Below the pieces are notes generated by a model. It saw nothing but the letters and a program-made list of their open reading frames with translations. It did no database searches and was not told the DNA's origin. Shown here in pieces: positions 39,348 to 49,387 of a DNA stretch of 64,000 nucleotides. Source of the DNA: Chlorobaculum tepidum TLS (GTDB lineage: Bacteria; Bacteroidota; Chlorobiia; Chlorobiales; Chlorobiaceae); assembly GCF_000006985.1 (NCBI RefSeq), contig NC_002932.3, positions 643,501-707,500 of the forward strand, read 5' to 3'. The translations under genes were made by a program, and so were the position numbers. The stretch's first letter is position 1. Each line of letters opens with the position of its first letter.

Positions 39348-40411
39348 GTGCACTCCTCTGCGGGCAGGGGGTTGTTGTAGGCCGCGTCCCAGTTTTTGAA
39401 CACTGGTTCCAGATCTTTTGCGCGCAATGCGGCGCAAAACGCTTCGACGCTTCGGTTGTCGCTCACCTCGAACTGGCTGGCTCCAGCCGTCTCCTTTTCG
39501 ACGTAGCCGCCAACGGTGGTGCGGCTGGCGATGCTCATGCGGGTGATGCCGAGGCCAGCCATGCCGTCCCGAAAATTCGAACTCTCTCGCGTCGAGAGCA
39601 CCAGATCGACATCCGGCATTCCGATGCGGAAGGCGAAGATCATTCGTGCGAGGAAGCGATCCGAGACCGTGAAGCTGGGCTGAAAGCCGCCCTCCTGCGG
39701 GCGGATGCGGGGAAAGGAGACCGTGACGCCTGCTTTCCAGTACGTTTTGCACAGATACCGCGCGTGGCGCAACACGGCGAGCGCTTCGCCGACCGGCTCC
39801 GACAGGCCGAGCAGTGCGCCGATGCCGACGCTCCGGATGCCGCCGGTGATGGCGCGTTCCGGCGTTTCGAGCCGTTCGAGGAAATCCTGCTTCGGCCCCC
39901 AGCGGTGCAGCTCGCGGTAATGATCCGGATCGTAGGTTTCCTGGTAAATCGTCAGGCCGGTGCACCCACATTCGGCCAGGCCGCGATACTCTGCGACGCT
40001 CATCGGAAACGCCTCGACGGCTACGCGCGGCATGTGGCGGGCGGCGATATCCACGGCGCGACGCAGATAGTCGAATCCCACCGAGTTGGTGCGCTCGCCG
40101 GTGAGCAGCAAAACGTCGCTGACGCCGAGAGCCTTCATTGCGAGCAGCTCCTTTTCGATTTCGTCAGTATCCAGCTTGCGGCGCGGCGAACGTCTGTCCG
40201 AAGCGAAGCCGCAATAGACGCAACCGCTCGAGCAGAAGTTGGAGAGGTAGAGCGGCGTATAGAGCGAAATGACGCGCCCGAAACGGCGCAGTGTCACTGC
40301 CTGCGCTTCGGCGGCAAGCCGTTCGAGCGACTCGTTATCCGTTTGTCGCAACAGCGGTTCGATATCTTCCGACAGCCGCTCGTCGGTCAGCCATGCGGGC
40401 AGCGCAATCAT
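39344..40411 (-). CDS. thiH: 2-iminoacetate synthase ThiH
   Basis: A 355-residue radical SAM enzyme cleaving tyrosine to dehydroglycine for the thiazole ring. The cluster motif C-x3-C-x2-C is in [17 protein letters not shown]. Later conserved stretches include [27 protein letters not shown] and [14 protein letters not shown] at 40411 overlaps the thiG stop as ATGA; the frame upstream of it (to 40834) is antisense-like and rejected. Its use implies an anaerobic tyrosine route instead of ThiO, fitting a strict anaerobe. Confidence 0.95.
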   Translation of the reverse strand: MIALPAWLTDERLSEDIEPLLRQTDNESLERLAAEAQAVTLRRFGRVISLYTPLYLSNFCSSGCVYCGFASDRRSPRRKLDTDEIEKELLAMKALGVSDVLLLTGERTNSVGFDYLRRAVDIAARHMPRVAVEAFPMSVAEYRGLAECGCTGLTIYQETYDPDHYRELHRWGPKQDFLERLETPERAITGGIRSVGIGALLGLSEPVGEALAVLRHARYLCKTYWKAGVTVSFPRIRPQEGGFQPSFTVSDRFLARMIFAFRIGMPDVDLVLSTRESSNFRDGMAGLGITRMSIASRTTVGGYVEKETAGASQFEVSDNRSVEAFCAALRAKDLEPVFKNWDAAYNNPLPAEECT

Positions 40412-41187
40412 CGAGTAGCTCCCAGGAACGAGGTGAGCGGGCTGGTTGCGACCGCCGATCCCGAACGTGGCATCAGCCCTGCGTTCCGTGCCTCGAATCC
40501 CGCCTCGACCGCCTTGGCGAAGGCCAGCGCCATCGCCGCCGGATCGCGGGCGACCGCCACGGCGCTGTTCACCAGCACCGCCTCGCATCCCATCTCCATC
40601 GCCGCGCACGCTTCTGATGGCGAGCGCAAACCCGCATCGACAATCACCGGAACCGAGCTCTCGCGGATGATGATTTTCACCATCTCGGCGGTCGAAAGTC
40701 CCTGCCCGCTGCCGATGGCCGAGCCGAGCGGCATTACCGAGCTGCACCCCACCTCTTCGAGGCGCTTGGCCAGCACCGGATCCGCCGGAATGTAGGGCAT
40801 GACGATGAACCCTTCTGCGGCGAGAATCTTGCACGCTTCCCAGGTCTCGATCGGGTCGGGCATCAGGTGGTGCGGGTTCGGGTGAATCTCGACCTTGATG
40901 AACGGGCTGCCGGAGAGTTCGCGCGCAATGTGCGCCGCCTTGATGGCCTCTTTGGCCGTCGCCGCGCCGGAGGTGTTAGGCATCAGCGTGAGTCCCTCGA
41001 TTTCCGACAGCGGGCCGAACAGATCATCCTCGGCCTGTTCGCGATTGAAACGTCTCAACGCCACGGTAACGAGCTGCGTACCCGACGCGCGGACGGCCTT
41101 GATCATCGCCGAAGTGCTGCTGAATTTGCCGGTGCCGAGAATCAGGCGGGATGAGAAGGTGTATGTGCCTAAGCGAAGTGAATCCAT
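40408..41187 (-). CDS. thiG: thiazole synthase ThiG
   Basis: A 259-residue TIM-barrel enzyme joining deoxyxylulose phosphate, dehydroglycine and ThiS thiocarboxylate. Landmarks: [62 protein letters not shown] and [15 protein letters not shown]. The ATG at 41187 ([11 protein letters not shown]) is the standard start. It lies 34 bases downstream of thiS. Confidence 0.95.
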   Translation of the reverse strand: MDSLRLGTYTFSSRLILGTGKFSSTSAMIKAVRASGTQLVTVALRRFNREQAEDDLFGPLSEIEGLTLMPNTSGAATAKEAIKAAHIARELSGSPFIKVEIHPNPHHLMPDPIETWEACKILAAEGFIVMPYIPADPVLAKRLEEVGCSSVMPLGSAIGSGQGLSTAEMVKIIIRESSVPVIVDAGLRSPSEACAAMEMGCEAVLVNSAVAVARDPAAMALAFAKAVEAGFEARNAGLMPRSGSAVATSPLTSFLGATR

Positions 41188-41221
41188 GGAGTTACAGTAA
41201 CAGACTTTAAGCTGGCGACGA

Positions 41222-41431
41222 TCAGCCTCCGCCAGCGAAAACAAGAATTTCGACCTGATCGCGCTCCTGCAAGATATACGAGTCTCGCTGGTCGGGACGC
41301 ACGATATGTTCGTTGACCACGACAGCCACCGGCTGACGATCAGCGTCCGCGATGACCAGCAGCTCCGAGACCGTCGATCCCGCCGGCACCTCCTTGCGCT
41401 CGCCGTTCAGGGTGATGTGGATCGTGGACAT
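41222..41431 (-). CDS. thiS: sulfur carrier protein ThiS
   Basis: A 69-residue ubiquitin-fold protein ending in the required GG (LVFAGGG, with one extra Gly). It carries sulfur as a C-terminal thiocarboxylate to ThiG. The typical core [25 protein letters not shown] fixes the start at 41431. First gene of thiSGHF. I looked for a TPP riboswitch in 41432-41640 and found none. Confidence 0.92.
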   Translation of the reverse strand: MSTIHITLNGERKEVPAGSTVSELLVIADADRQPVAVVVNEHIVRPDQRDSYILQERDQVEILVFAGGG

Positions 41432-41708
41432 GGGAAATGGATAGTGATAAACGGTTTGTTTCGTGCCTGACGACAAATATACATGTTCCGCGTTGGCCTC
41501 AAAACGAATTGTACATGCCAGAGTTATTGCTCCGGCCATTAAAGCTCTTAAACAATTGCCCCGGACTTCAGTTTGGGGTATGCGGATAAGATACAATGAA
41601 TCAGGGCTTTAGCCTAAGATTTTACTACAGCGTCGATTGCGATTTTTTGTTGCCAGAGTCGTAATGACAGATCGAAACCGGACGGAGGGTGTTTACTCTT
41701 CTTTTGAA

Positions 41709-41728
41709 CCCCGGCTTGAAAGCCGGGG
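41709..41728. other. GC-rich hairpin between cysK and thiS
   Basis: CCCCGGCT and AGCCGGGG are perfectly complementary around TGAA. There is no adjacent T tract. It lies past the cysK stop and could end that transcript or protect its 3' end. Confidence 0.45.
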
Positions 41729-41796
41729 CAATGTGAATGTAAGATTTTCAAATATCCGTCGGGTTGAAACCCTCCTGAATGATAAAAGCGGATTTC

Positions 41797-42729
41797 TCAC
41801 GCTTCGATGTCTTCAAACAGCGCAGTGCTGAGGTAGCGTTCGCCGGTGCTCGGGATGATGGCGACGATGGTTTTGCCTGCGGATGACGAGCGTTTCGCCA
41901 CTTCGATGGCTGCGTGAACCGCCGCGCCGGAGGAGATACCGCAGAGGATGCCCTCCTGCGAAGCGAGTGCCCGCGCGGTCGAGATCGCGTCGTCGTTGCT
42001 CACCGTCACCACCTCGTCGAGCAGCGAGACGTCGAGCACATCGGGCACGAAGCCCGCGCCGATGCCCTGGATTTTGTGAGGCCCCGGCTGCCCGCCGGAG
42101 AGCACAGCTGAATCTTTGGGCTCCACGGCGATGCTTTTGAAGTTGGGCTTCAGCGCCTTGATGAAACGTGATGTGCCGGTGATGGTGCCGCCCGTGCCGA
42201 CGCCTGAAACAAGCATGTCAACGCGCCCTTCGGTGTCGTTCCAGATTTCGGGGCCGGTGGTCGCCTGGTGAATCAGGGGGTTGGCCGGGTTGCGGAACTG
42301 GCCGGGGTTGAAGCTGTTTTTCTCCGCCTCGACGATCCGCGCCGCCTCTTCAATCGCCCCTTTCATCCCCTGCGCTCCGGGAGTGAGCACCAGCTCCGCG
42401 CCGAGGTAGCGCAGCAGTTTGCGGCGCTCGATGCTCATGGTTTCGGGCATCGTGAGCAGCAGCCGGTAGCCGCGCTGGGCGCAGACGAAGGCGAGCGCGA
42501 TGCCGGTGTTGCCGCTGGTCGGCTCGACGATGAGCGTCCGGGCGTCGATTTTCCCCTCGGCTTCGGCAGCTTCGATCATGGCGCGCCCGATGCGATCCTT
42601 CACGCTGCCGAGCGGGTTGAAGTATTCAAGCTTGAGGAGAATATCGGCGTCGAGGCCCTTGGCGAGCTTGTTGAGCCGCACCAGCGGCGTGCGTCCGATG
42701 GTGTTCGTGATATTTGCGATGGTGGCCAT
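41797..42729 (-). CDS. cysK: cysteine synthase A (O-acetylserine sulfhydrylase)
   Basis: A 310-residue PLP enzyme making cysteine from O-acetylserine and sulfide. The PLP Lys is in [13 protein letters not shown], the phosphate/substrate loop is [13 protein letters not shown], and [10 protein letters not shown] is the PLP phosphate-binding loop. A sulfide-rich lifestyle makes this the natural cysteine route. The ATG at 42729 ([17 protein letters not shown]) is canonical. It lies 11 bases downstream of the transsulfuration gene and is probably co-transcribed. Confidence 0.95.
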   Translation of the reverse strand: MATIANITNTIGRTPLVRLNKLAKGLDADILLKLEYFNPLGSVKDRIGRAMIEAAEAEGKIDARTLIVEPTSGNTGIALAFVCAQRGYRLLLTMPETMSIERRKLLRYLGAELVLTPGAQGMKGAIEEAARIVEAEKNSFNPGQFRNPANPLIHQATTGPEIWNDTEGRVDMLVSGVGTGGTITGTSRFIKALKPNFKSIAVEPKDSAVLSGGQPGPHKIQGIGAGFVPDVLDVSLLDEVVTVSNDDAISTARALASQEGILCGISSGAAVHAAIEVAKRSSSAGKTIVAIIPSTGERYLSTALFEDIEA

Positions 42730-42740
42730 GTTGTTGAATT

Positions 42741-43883
42741 TTAGATGGTTGCAAGGGCTTGCAGGAGGTCCGCTTCGAGATCCTCCGCGTTTTCGAGGCC
42801 AATCGAGAGCCGCACGAGGTCGTCGGTGCAGGCGCGTCGGTCGCGCTCGGCCTGACTCAGTGGGCCGAGAGTCATCCGCGCGGGCGAGGCGACGAGTGAC
42901 TCCACGCCGCCGAGGCTGTCGGCGATGACGAAGAGTTTCAGGCTCTCGATCATTTTGCGGACTGCCGGAAGTCCGCCTTTCAGCGCGATGGTCAGCATTC
43001 CGCCGAAGCCGCTCATCTGGCGTTTGGCCAGCTCGTGCTGCGGGTGAGACTCTAGTCCGGGGTAGATGACGCGGCTCACCGCCGGGTGCTTTTCGAGCGC
43101 TCGCGCCAGATGCAGCGCGTTTTTCTGGTGCTCCTCCATACGGATTTTCAGCGTCTTGATGCCGCGCGAAATCAGCCAGCAATCCCACGGGCCGGGAATC
43201 GCGCCCGCCGCGCCCTGGTAGTTGCGGATCGTGAGATTGAGGTTGTCGTCCGACGCGACGACCGCGCCGCCGATCACGTCGCTGTGCCCGCCGAGATACT
43301 TGGTGGTGCTGTGCACGACAATGTGCGCGCCGAGGTCGAGCGGGCGCTGGAAGTAGGGGCTGGCGAAGGTGTTATCGACCGCGAGTACGATGCCACGTTC
43401 GTTGGCGATCTCGGCGAGGGCGCGGATGTCGCAAATCTGCAAAAGAGGATTCGAGGGCGATTCGATCCAGATCATGCGGGTTTCCGGGCGGATGCACTCG
43501 ATATAACTCTCCGTTGCTTCGCTCGCCGCGTAGGAGGTTTCGACGCCCCACGGACGCATGAGCTGCTCGAAAATCCGGTAGCTGCCGCCATAAACGTCGA
43601 GGCTCGAAACGACGTGATCGCCCGGTTTGAGCACCTGCATAGCGGCCATCATCGCCGCTACGCCGGAGGCAAAGGTCGTTGCATGTTTGCCATTTTCAAG
43701 CAGCGCGAGGGTCGATTCGAGCGCCGAGCGCGTCGGGTTGCCGATGCGCGAATAGAAAAATTCACCCCGCTCGTCGAGGCTGGGACGCGCGAAAGTCGAG
43801 GTCTGGTAAACCGGCGGCGTCACCGATCCGGTGCAGCTCTCCGGCGTATTGCCGTCATGGATGGCGATGGTTTCAAAGTGCAT
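42741..43883 (-). CDS. cystathionine gamma-synthase/lyase-family PLP enzyme
   Basis: A 380-residue Cys/Met metabolism enzyme. PLP-binding Lys is in [18 protein letters not shown]; other landmarks are [25 protein letters not shown] and [17 protein letters not shown]-like [10 protein letters not shown]. MetB, MetC and cystathionine gamma-lyase share these motifs, so the exact reaction is open; position next to cysK suggests transsulfuration between cysteine and methionine. Start chosen at [11 protein letters not shown]. Confidence 0.9.
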   Translation of the reverse strand: MHFETIAIHDGNTPESCTGSVTPPVYQTSTFARPSLDERGEFFYSRIGNPTRSALESTLALLENGKHATTFASGVAAMMAAMQVLKPGDHVVSSLDVYGGSYRIFEQLMRPWGVETSYAASEATESYIECIRPETRMIWIESPSNPLLQICDIRALAEIANERGIVLAVDNTFASPYFQRPLDLGAHIVVHSTTKYLGGHSDVIGGAVVASDDNLNLTIRNYQGAAGAIPGPWDCWLISRGIKTLKIRMEEHQKNALHLARALEKHPAVSRVIYPGLESHPQHELAKRQMSGFGGMLTIALKGGLPAVRKMIESLKLFVIADSLGGVESLVASPARMTLGPLSQAERDRRACTDDLVRLSIGLENAEDLEADLLQALATI

Positions 43884-44014
43884 GGGTTGTTGTGCTCGTT
43901 CGTTTTTGCGGATGTACGGACAAGGTAAGCACAATTCGCGGTTTCCGGGCTACCGCGTTTACGGTATATTTATGGTATGATGTTAGTCGTTCAGCCCATC
44001 CATTGCTTCAATAC

Positions 44015-44046
44015 AAAAAAGCCTCCATAATTCGGAGGCTTTTTTG
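44015..44046. terminator. bidirectional intrinsic terminator
   Basis: A-tract, AAGCCTCC, loop ATAATTC, GGAGGCTT, T-tract: a symmetrical rho-independent terminator in the 43884-44358 gap. On the minus strand it would stop transcripts coming from the metY remnant or the small ORF. Confidence 0.8.
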
Positions 44047-44136
44047 TGTCGGAAACGAATGGCTAAAGAATTATACAATCATATCCTCGCCGTTTGCATA
44101 GAAAGCTTTTGAAATCATCGGAATGCAATTCATTCC

Positions 44137-44322
44137 TCATGGAATAAAGTTATCAAGTTGATTGTTGCTCAATCCCATTTTCTTGAGTTCTTTGAATTTT
44201 TCCATCCTTCTTGCTTTTGCATTGTCAGCGTTAGCTGTCGCTTGGGCGGCCTCAGCTTGAGCAAGGCAAAGAGCGGCCTGCATCGCTTGGTTGAAAAGTG
44301 TTACGGTCAAGAAAACCGGCAT
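44137..44322 (-). CDS. doubtful small Ala-rich ORF
   Basis: A 61-residue frame (MQAALCLAQAEAAQATANADNAKARRMEKFKELKKMGLSNNQLDNFIP in its main part). The first ATG lies inside the metY terminator hairpin, so a start at the internal ATG is more likely. The helix-rich, charged C terminus looks coding, but no ribosome site or homologue is evident. Confidence 0.3.
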   Translation of the reverse strand: MPVFLTVTLFNQAMQAALCLAQAEAAQATANADNAKARRMEKFKELKKMGLSNNQLDNFIP

Positions 44323-44333
44323 CTCCAGCCGGT
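44311..44333 (-). terminator. intrinsic terminator behind the metY remnant
   Basis: On the minus strand ACCGGC, loop TGGAGAT, GCCGGT then TTTTC follow the metY stop by about 25 bases. Confidence 0.65.
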
Positions 44334-44358
44334 CTTCTGTCTATCATTCACAACAAAT

Positions 44359-45018
44359 TCATACTCCCGCCAGTACGTCGTCGAGCGCGGCGATGAGGTC
44401 GTCGGGGTGCTCCAGGCCGATCGAGAGGCGGATGAGGTCGGACGACAAACCGCTTGCGACTCGCTGCTCCTCTGTCATTTGGCTGTGCGAGGTGCTTGCC
44501 GGGTGCAGGATCAGGCTCTTGGCGTCGCCGACGTTGGCCAGGTGCGAGAAGAGGTCGATGGTGTCGATGATCTTCACCGCCGCGTCGTAGCCACCCTTAA
44601 CCCCGAATACCACCATGCCGCCGAAACCGCGCTTCAGATCGCGCGAGGCGAGTGCGTACGACGGGTCATCCGGCAGACCGGGGTAGCGCACCCAGGCGAC
44701 CTTCGGGTGATTTTTCAGATGCCCGGCCACCTTCAGCGCGTTTTCGGAGTGGCGGATCATGCGCACCGGCAGCGTCTCGACGCCCTGGATGAAAATCCAC
44801 GAGTTGTCGGGTGAGATTGCCGCGCCGAGGTTCCTGAGTGGCACGGTGCGCACGCGGAGCGCGAAGGCGATTGGCGCGAGCGGTTCCGGCAGGTCGATGG
44901 CCCAGCGCAGGCCGTGGTAGTTGGCATCCGGCTCGGTGAAGAGCGGATGGCGTCCGGCCTCATCCGTCTGTCGATCGGCATCGAAGATCCGGACGATCTG
45001 GTCGCCGACCTTCGCCAA
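44359..45018 (-). pseudogene. O-acetylhomoserine sulfhydrylase (MetY), N-terminally truncated
   Basis: The 219-residue frame matches only the C-terminal half of MetY (normally about 430 residues): FTEPDANYHGLRWA, NLGAAISPDNSWIFIQGVETLPVRM, LFSHLANVGDAKSLILHPASTSHSQ and SIGLEHPDDLIAALDDVL. The N-terminal half with the PLP Lys is missing, so it cannot be active as an enzyme. Upstream sequence from 45019 belongs to a different gene region. A remnant of a deletion that joined it to the M48-family gene's leader. Confidence 0.8.
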
Positions 45019-45206
45019 GCGCTTGCCTGAATCATTCCCGAATATCCCCGTTTTCTCCCACTTCTGTGCAACGCAGGTTTCCCGGCTTTTCCGCTGCCCG
45101 ACAGGTGCTGGCGGAGCGCCGGGAAGGGGATATCCGCTTTTTTTATCTTGCGCGGCTGGTTATACTCCGGGAGCATTTCCGCAACGATCATTCTGTTCCG
45201 CCCAGC

Positions 45207-45953
45207 ATGTCCGCTCTCTCGTTTCGAGGCAACTCGCCCGGCATCGAATACACCGTCAAGGTGAGCCAGCGGGCGCGCTATGCCCGCCTGAAAATGTCGC
45301 CGGTGGAGGGGTTGACGGTGGTGGTGCCGGTCGGCTTCGACAAAAAACAGGTGCCCGCGCTGGTCGAGAGCAAGAGGGAGTGGATTCTGAAGGTGCGGCG
45401 AACCTTCGACAAGCATCGCGCTGCCGCACCCGCGCAGGGCGACGCGGCGTTGCCGACGGTGATCGAGCTTGCAGGAATCGGCGAATCGTGGCGGGTCAGA
45501 TATCGCAGCGAGCCACGTCAGCGCATCACGATCACGGAAAAGGGCGAAGGCGAGCTTGAGGTTTCCGGTCCGGTCAGTGAGCACGCCATGTGCTTTGCGG
45601 CGCTCGAACAGTGGCTGAAACATCGCGCGAAGCTCAAGCTCGGGGCGCAGCTCATGCGGCTGGCGTCGATTAACGGCTTCAAGGTTTCTGGAGTGTCGGT
45701 GAAAAAGCAGAAAAGCCGGTGGGGGAGTTGTTCGTCACGGGGCAACATCAATCTCAATCTCAAGCTGATCTTCTTGCCGCCGCTGCTGGTGCGCTACATC
45801 ATGATTCACGAGCTGTGCCACACGCTGCATATGAATCACTCCGCCCGCTACTGGGAGACGGTTGCGCGGTTCGATCCGGACTGCGTCGTCCATGATCGCG
45901 AGATGAAACATGCGTGGCGCTTCGTGCCTGCGTGGTTTTCCAACGCTCGCTGA
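45207..45953 (+). CDS. YgjP-like zinc metallopeptidase (DUF45)
   Basis: A 248-residue protein with the zinc-binding motif HELCHTLHMNHSARYWETV (HExxH and a third ligand in the NHS..W helix) and the family signature KKQKSRWGSCSSRGNINLNLKLIFLP. Soluble, no signal peptide, so cytoplasmic. Substrate unknown for the family; some members sit next to type I RM genes, but here the neighbours are metabolic. The ATG at 45207 (MSALSFRGNSPGIEY) is the natural start. Confidence 0.88.
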   Translation: MSALSFRGNSPGIEYTVKVSQRARYARLKMSPVEGLTVVVPVGFDKKQVPALVESKREWILKVRRTFDKHRAAAPAQGDAALPTVIELAGIGESWRVRYRSEPRQRITITEKGEGELEVSGPVSEHAMCFAALEQWLKHRAKLKLGAQLMRLASINGFKVSGVSVKKQKSRWGSCSSRGNINLNLKLIFLPPLLVRYIMIHELCHTLHMNHSARYWETVARFDPDCVVHDREMKHAWRFVPAWFSNAR

Positions 45954-45968
45954 CGGCGGTCGCGCGTT

Positions 45969-46250
45969 TCAGCGCTTTTCGAAGCGCTGGTTCGGCATCG
46001 ATTTGATGCCCGAAAAGATGAGCGATGCGACGAGCAGTATCACCCCCCAGACAGCAGAGATCAGGGTCGTCGCCACTCCGGGCAGCAGACCGAACTGCCA
46101 GAGGGTCGTGATGCAGAGCGCGAGCCAGAGCGCCACGATGGCGATGGCTTTTCCTTTGGCAATCGAACGCATCAGGGCCGGGATCGATGCGATGCACAGG
46201 CATCCTGCCGTCAGGAGCCAGTATGCGGGTTCGTGCGGAATAGTCATCAT
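45969..46250 (-). CDS. small membrane protein, function unknown
   Basis: A 93-residue protein with three likely TM helices (AYWLLTAGCLCIASIPAL, AIAIVALWLALCITTLWQFG, TLISAVWGVILLVASLIFSG) and a basic tail (KSMPNQRFEKR). No family recognised. It is convergent with the metallopeptidase gene and divergent from the alanine dehydrogenase gene. Confidence 0.6.
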   Translation of the reverse strand: MMTIPHEPAYWLLTAGCLCIASIPALMRSIAKGKAIAIVALWLALCITTLWQFGLLPGVATTLISAVWGVILLVASLIFSGIKSMPNQRFEKR

Positions 46251-46365
46251 TCGGGATTTCGTGCAGGATTTTTTCAGGCCGCATCTTCACTTGCCACTGT
46301 TCCTGAAAACAGGCTGAAACAGTACATTGAAAAGAGAGGCGGAGAATCCTAATCATTTTTCTGCC

Positions 46366-47469
46366 ATGAATATAGGAATTCCAAGGGAAATCAAGATTCG
46401 CGAGACCAGGGTGGCCTGCACTCCCGCGGGCGTGCGGCAGCTCGTCGGTGCGGGGCATCGCGTGGTTGTCGAGCGCGGCGCGGGCGAGGCGAGCGGGTTC
46501 AGCGACGAGAAGTACCGGTTGGCCGGAGCGGTGCTCGCTTCCTCGGCTGAGGAGGTCTGGAAGAGCGAGCTGGTCGTCAAGGTGAAAGAGCCGCTGGCGG
46601 AGGAGTATCGCTTTTTCCGGAAAGAGCTGGTCATCTTCACCTATCTGCATCTGGCCGGAGTGCCGGGTCTTGCCAAAGCGCTTGTGGATTCAGGCGTTAC
46701 CGCCATTGGTTATGAGACCGTCGAGGTCGGCGGGCGTTTGCCGCTGCTCGCGCCGATGAGCGAGGTCGCCGGAAAGATGAGCGTGCTCATGGGCGGATAC
46801 TATCTCTCGAAGCACAACGGCGGCGAAGGAAAGCTGCTGTGCGGCGTGCCGGGTGTGCTGCCCGGCAGGGTGCTCGTGCTTGGCGGAGGCGTCGCCGGCA
46901 TGAGCGCCGCACGGATTGCTGCAGGACTTGGCGCGGAGGTGACGGTCATGGAGACCAACCACGACCGGATGCGTGAGCTGGAAGCCCAGCTTCCCGCCGA
47001 AGTGCATACGATCTACTCGAACGAGCAGCATCTCGAAGAGCTGTTACCGGGAACCGACCTGTTGATCGGTGCGGTGCTGCTTCCCGGCGCGACTGCGCCG
47101 AAGCTCGTCACACGCGGCATGGTGCAATCGATGAAGCCCGGTGCGGTGATCGTCGATATCGCCATCGACCAGGGTGGCTGCGTCGAGACCTCGCGCCCGA
47201 CCTCGCACGTCGATCCGGTTTTCATCGAAGAGGGCGTTGTCCATTATTGCGTGACCAACATGCCTGCCGCCTATCCCGCCACCTCGACCGAGGCGCTGAC
47301 CGGCGTGACGCTGCCCTACGTCCGGCGGCTCGCCGACCTCGGGCTGGAGAGCGCGATGGTGGTGATGCCCGGTCTCGCGGGCGGGTTGAATGTCTGGAAC
47401 GGCAAAATCACCCAAGAAGCGGTAGCCCGCTCGCTTGGAATGGCGTGTGGGGAGAATCCGTTCGCGTGA
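46366..47469 (+). CDS. ald: alanine dehydrogenase
   Basis: A 367-residue enzyme: MNIGIPREIKIRETRVACTPAGVRQLV N terminus, catalytic Lys/His region VKVKEPLAEEYRFF...FTYLHLAG, NAD loop VLVLGGGVAGMSAARIAAGLG, and IDIAIDQGGCVETSRPTSH. The C terminus VMPGLAGGLNVWNGKITQEAVA is classical Ald. It interconverts alanine with pyruvate and ammonium. A clearly more diverged paralogue is at 3104-4324. Start at the ATG 46366. Confidence 0.92.
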   Translation: MNIGIPREIKIRETRVACTPAGVRQLVGAGHRVVVERGAGEASGFSDEKYRLAGAVLASSAEEVWKSELVVKVKEPLAEEYRFFRKELVIFTYLHLAGVPGLAKALVDSGVTAIGYETVEVGGRLPLLAPMSEVAGKMSVLMGGYYLSKHNGGEGKLLCGVPGVLPGRVLVLGGGVAGMSAARIAAGLGAEVTVMETNHDRMRELEAQLPAEVHTIYSNEQHLEELLPGTDLLIGAVLLPGATAPKLVTRGMVQSMKPGAVIVDIAIDQGGCVETSRPTSHVDPVFIEEGVVHYCVTNMPAAYPATSTEALTGVTLPYVRRLADLGLESAMVVMPGLAGGLNVWNGKITQEAVARSLGMACGENPFA

Positions 47470-47568
47470 GGGTGGGGAACGAGAATGAGACGGATGGGAG
47501 TTATGGGACTCGTGAGAGAAGCGTTGGATGCTTTTTACAATTCATAATTCAGCATTCATAATTCGCCT

Positions 47569-48012
47569 TCACGGTACGAGCAGTTTGAAGCCGGTTGCCT
47601 TGTCGGGCAGGCGGCGGGCTTGGGTGCCGAGCAGTTCCACCAGAATGACCTCCATGACGTGCCAGACTTTCACGCCGTTGCGCACGCAGCCGGTCACGGT
47701 GTTTTCCTCGCGGCCACAGGCCATGTGCAGGTGCACGACCGGCGCGCTGGTGTCGTCGGGGAACAAGGTGCCCGTGCCGACGATTTCGTGCGCGTCGTAC
47801 AGTTCGTGCTCCATCGGATTGACCGGGTAAGTGCGGCTCTCTTCCGGGCCGACGACCAGTTTGCTCTCTTTGTCCGCTCCGCCGACCACGTTCAGGTAGG
47901 CCCGCTCGATCCCTTTTTCCTTCGCAAATCGTTCGATCTCTTCGTGAAAGATGTCGCCATCTTCAAGCCGGATGACGAAGACCCTTCCTTGTTGTGCTTC
48001 CGAGTATTTCAT
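47569..48012 (-). CDS. PPC (DUF296) domain DNA-binding-like protein
   Basis: A 147-residue protein of the PCC/PPC family: RVFVIRLEDGDIFHEEIERFAKEKGIERAYLNVVGGADKE, then HLHMACGREENTVTGCVRNGVKVWHVMEVILVEL. The HLH...C/H cluster is a possible metal site (H, H, C in HLHMACG). Bacterial members are small trimers of uncertain role. Start at the internal ATG 48012; the upstream part of the open frame lies antisense to other sequence. Confidence 0.82.
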   Translation of the reverse strand: MKYSEAQQGRVFVIRLEDGDIFHEEIERFAKEKGIERAYLNVVGGADKESKLVVGPEESRTYPVNPMEHELYDAHEIVGTGTLFPDDTSAPVVHLHMACGREENTVTGCVRNGVKVWHVMEVILVELLGTQARRLPDKATGFKLLVP

Positions 48013-48103
48013 GCGCTGTGAATTCAAAAGATTGTAACTGTCGTTGCCGGTCTGCCGGTAAGGTAGCGATTCGGCTGCTTCCGGCAAGCGCGGGTCGGTG
48101 GAT

Positions 48104-48499
48104 TTAGCGCTTGCCGGGATTGAGCCGCCAGATGCCAAAATTCAGCCAGGTGGCCAGAAGGCTCCAGCAGAAGTAGGGAGCGAGCAGCGCCGCCGCGAGC
48201 GGGTTGGTGTTGGCGAAGAAGACGATGATGGCGGCAAGCGTCGCGTCCATGAAGAGCAGATCGATGAGGGCTGCCAAGATTTTCTTTTTTCCGAAAAAGA
48301 TCGAAGTCCATGAAAATCCTGCCAGAAAGTGCGCAGCCAGAATGACAAGTACCGTCGTGGCGTGAGGTTTGACCGGAGTCCGGAAATAGACAATCAGTGC
48401 TATGGCGATGAGCACGTACAGCGTTGACCAAACTGGCCAGAACACCTTGTTGGGTGGCGTCAGTTTCGGCTTGTTAAGCCCGTCATACCAGCTTTGCAT
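48104..48499 (-). CDS. tspO: TspO/MBR-family membrane protein
   Basis: A 131-residue protein with five TM helices and the family's aromatic-rich pattern: WYDGLNKPKLTPPNKVFWPVWSTLYVLIAIALI, then FAGFSW-like FLAGFSWTSIFFGKKKI and FCWSLLATWLNFGIWRLNPG. TspO proteins bind porphyrins and other tetrapyrroles and affect their export or breakdown; in a phototroph this could link to pigment synthesis. Its 3' end is 91 bases beyond the PPC gene start on the same strand. Confidence 0.9.
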   Translation of the reverse strand: MQSWYDGLNKPKLTPPNKVFWPVWSTLYVLIAIALIVYFRTPVKPHATTVLVILAAHFLAGFSWTSIFFGKKKILAALIDLLFMDATLAAIIVFFANTNPLAAALLAPYFCWSLLATWLNFGIWRLNPGKR

Positions 48500-48566
48500 G
48501 GTTCACTCTCCTTTTTCCGGAATAATGTTACGCCGCTGCAAATGGTTCCGATAACCGAAGTCGCCG

Positions 48567-48878
48567 TCAGGGATTGAAGGTGATTTGCAGGTTGTCGCTT
48601 TCGGCTTCCGTCATGGTGTAGGTGCCTTTTCTGCGGATGATGAGGCCTTTTTCTATTCCTTCGGGAATCATGCGAGCGGCGACATGGTCTGCCTCAGCGG
48701 CGTTGCACTCGGTGTTGAAGAACAGAGCCAGCGCATTGGGCTCGGCAGCGTCGAACTGTAGCAGGAAGTCGTTGTGATTGATGAAGACCAGGTCATCATA
48801 GGCGTAGGTGACCTCGTGGCCGAGCGCCTCGATCATTGCCATGACTTCGCCCAGCGGGCGTAACGGAGTTTGTTCCAT
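48567..48878 (-). CDS. hypothetical protein
   Basis: A 103-residue soluble acidic protein (MEQTPLRPLGEVMAMIEALGHEVTYAYDDLVFINHNDFLLQF). It has a mixed alpha/beta look and no recognised family. It is probably real: no overlap with other genes and consistent codon use. The ATG start follows a region with weak ribosome signal. Confidence 0.65.
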   Translation of the reverse strand: MEQTPLRPLGEVMAMIEALGHEVTYAYDDLVFINHNDFLLQFDAAEPNALALFFNTECNAAEADHVAARMIPEGIEKGLIIRRKGTYTMTEAESDNLQITFNP

Positions 48879-49027
48879 GTTTATCGGACGGTTGGATTGC
48901 GGTTGCTTCCTGTCGCTTCTTACTAACGCGGAAGAGTTTGTTTTTGTTTAATAAATAAGATATAATTTTAATATCGACTAAAAAAATAAGTCGATTATTG
49001 ACAATAATGTATGAAAAGGGGGGGGGT

Positions 49028-49282
49028 ATGGCCGGAAGCGCATTGCAGACATGGGAGAAGGTGCTTGAATACGCATCGGTTCCACTGCATGGCACCATGT
49101 CGAGAAAAATCAGGAAAGGGGTCAAGTTGCAGATCAATGAGGGCACGGTCTATGAAAATGCCGTACTGTTTATCAGCGACCTGTTTCTGCGGGTGACCGA
49201 GGACTCTGCTGACACTTCGGTTAACACCTATTACAGCATCGATTCGATCGCGAGCATACGAACCTACAGCACCAAGGAGTGA
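49028..49282 (+). CDS. hypothetical protein
   Basis: An 84-residue protein starting MAGSALQTWEKVLEYASVPLHGTMSRKIRKGVKLQINEGTVYENAVLFISDLFLRV, preceded by a G-rich ribosome site. Likely a small beta-rich fold; no family recognised. Upstream in-frame ATG at 49007 is an alternative. Confidence 0.6.
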   Translation: MAGSALQTWEKVLEYASVPLHGTMSRKIRKGVKLQINEGTVYENAVLFISDLFLRVTEDSADTSVNTYYSIDSIASIRTYSTKE

Positions 49283-49387
49283 CGCTGGCCGGTTTCCTTC
49301 GATGTTTATGTACGGTAAGCGTGTTTGATCATGACACTTGACCCCGGTGTTGGCAAAAACTGCTGAAGTTTTACCGGACATGTCACG

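Noticed and set aside
39348-39971. N-terminal extension of ThiF to a 453-residue protein
   Set aside because: The extension is thiH sequence in another frame; the GTG at 39347 overlapping the thiH stop is the sensible start.
41432-41640. TPP riboswitch upstream of thiS
   Set aside because: The conserved CTGAGA and ACCTGATCTGG-like blocks of the THI element are not present on either strand.
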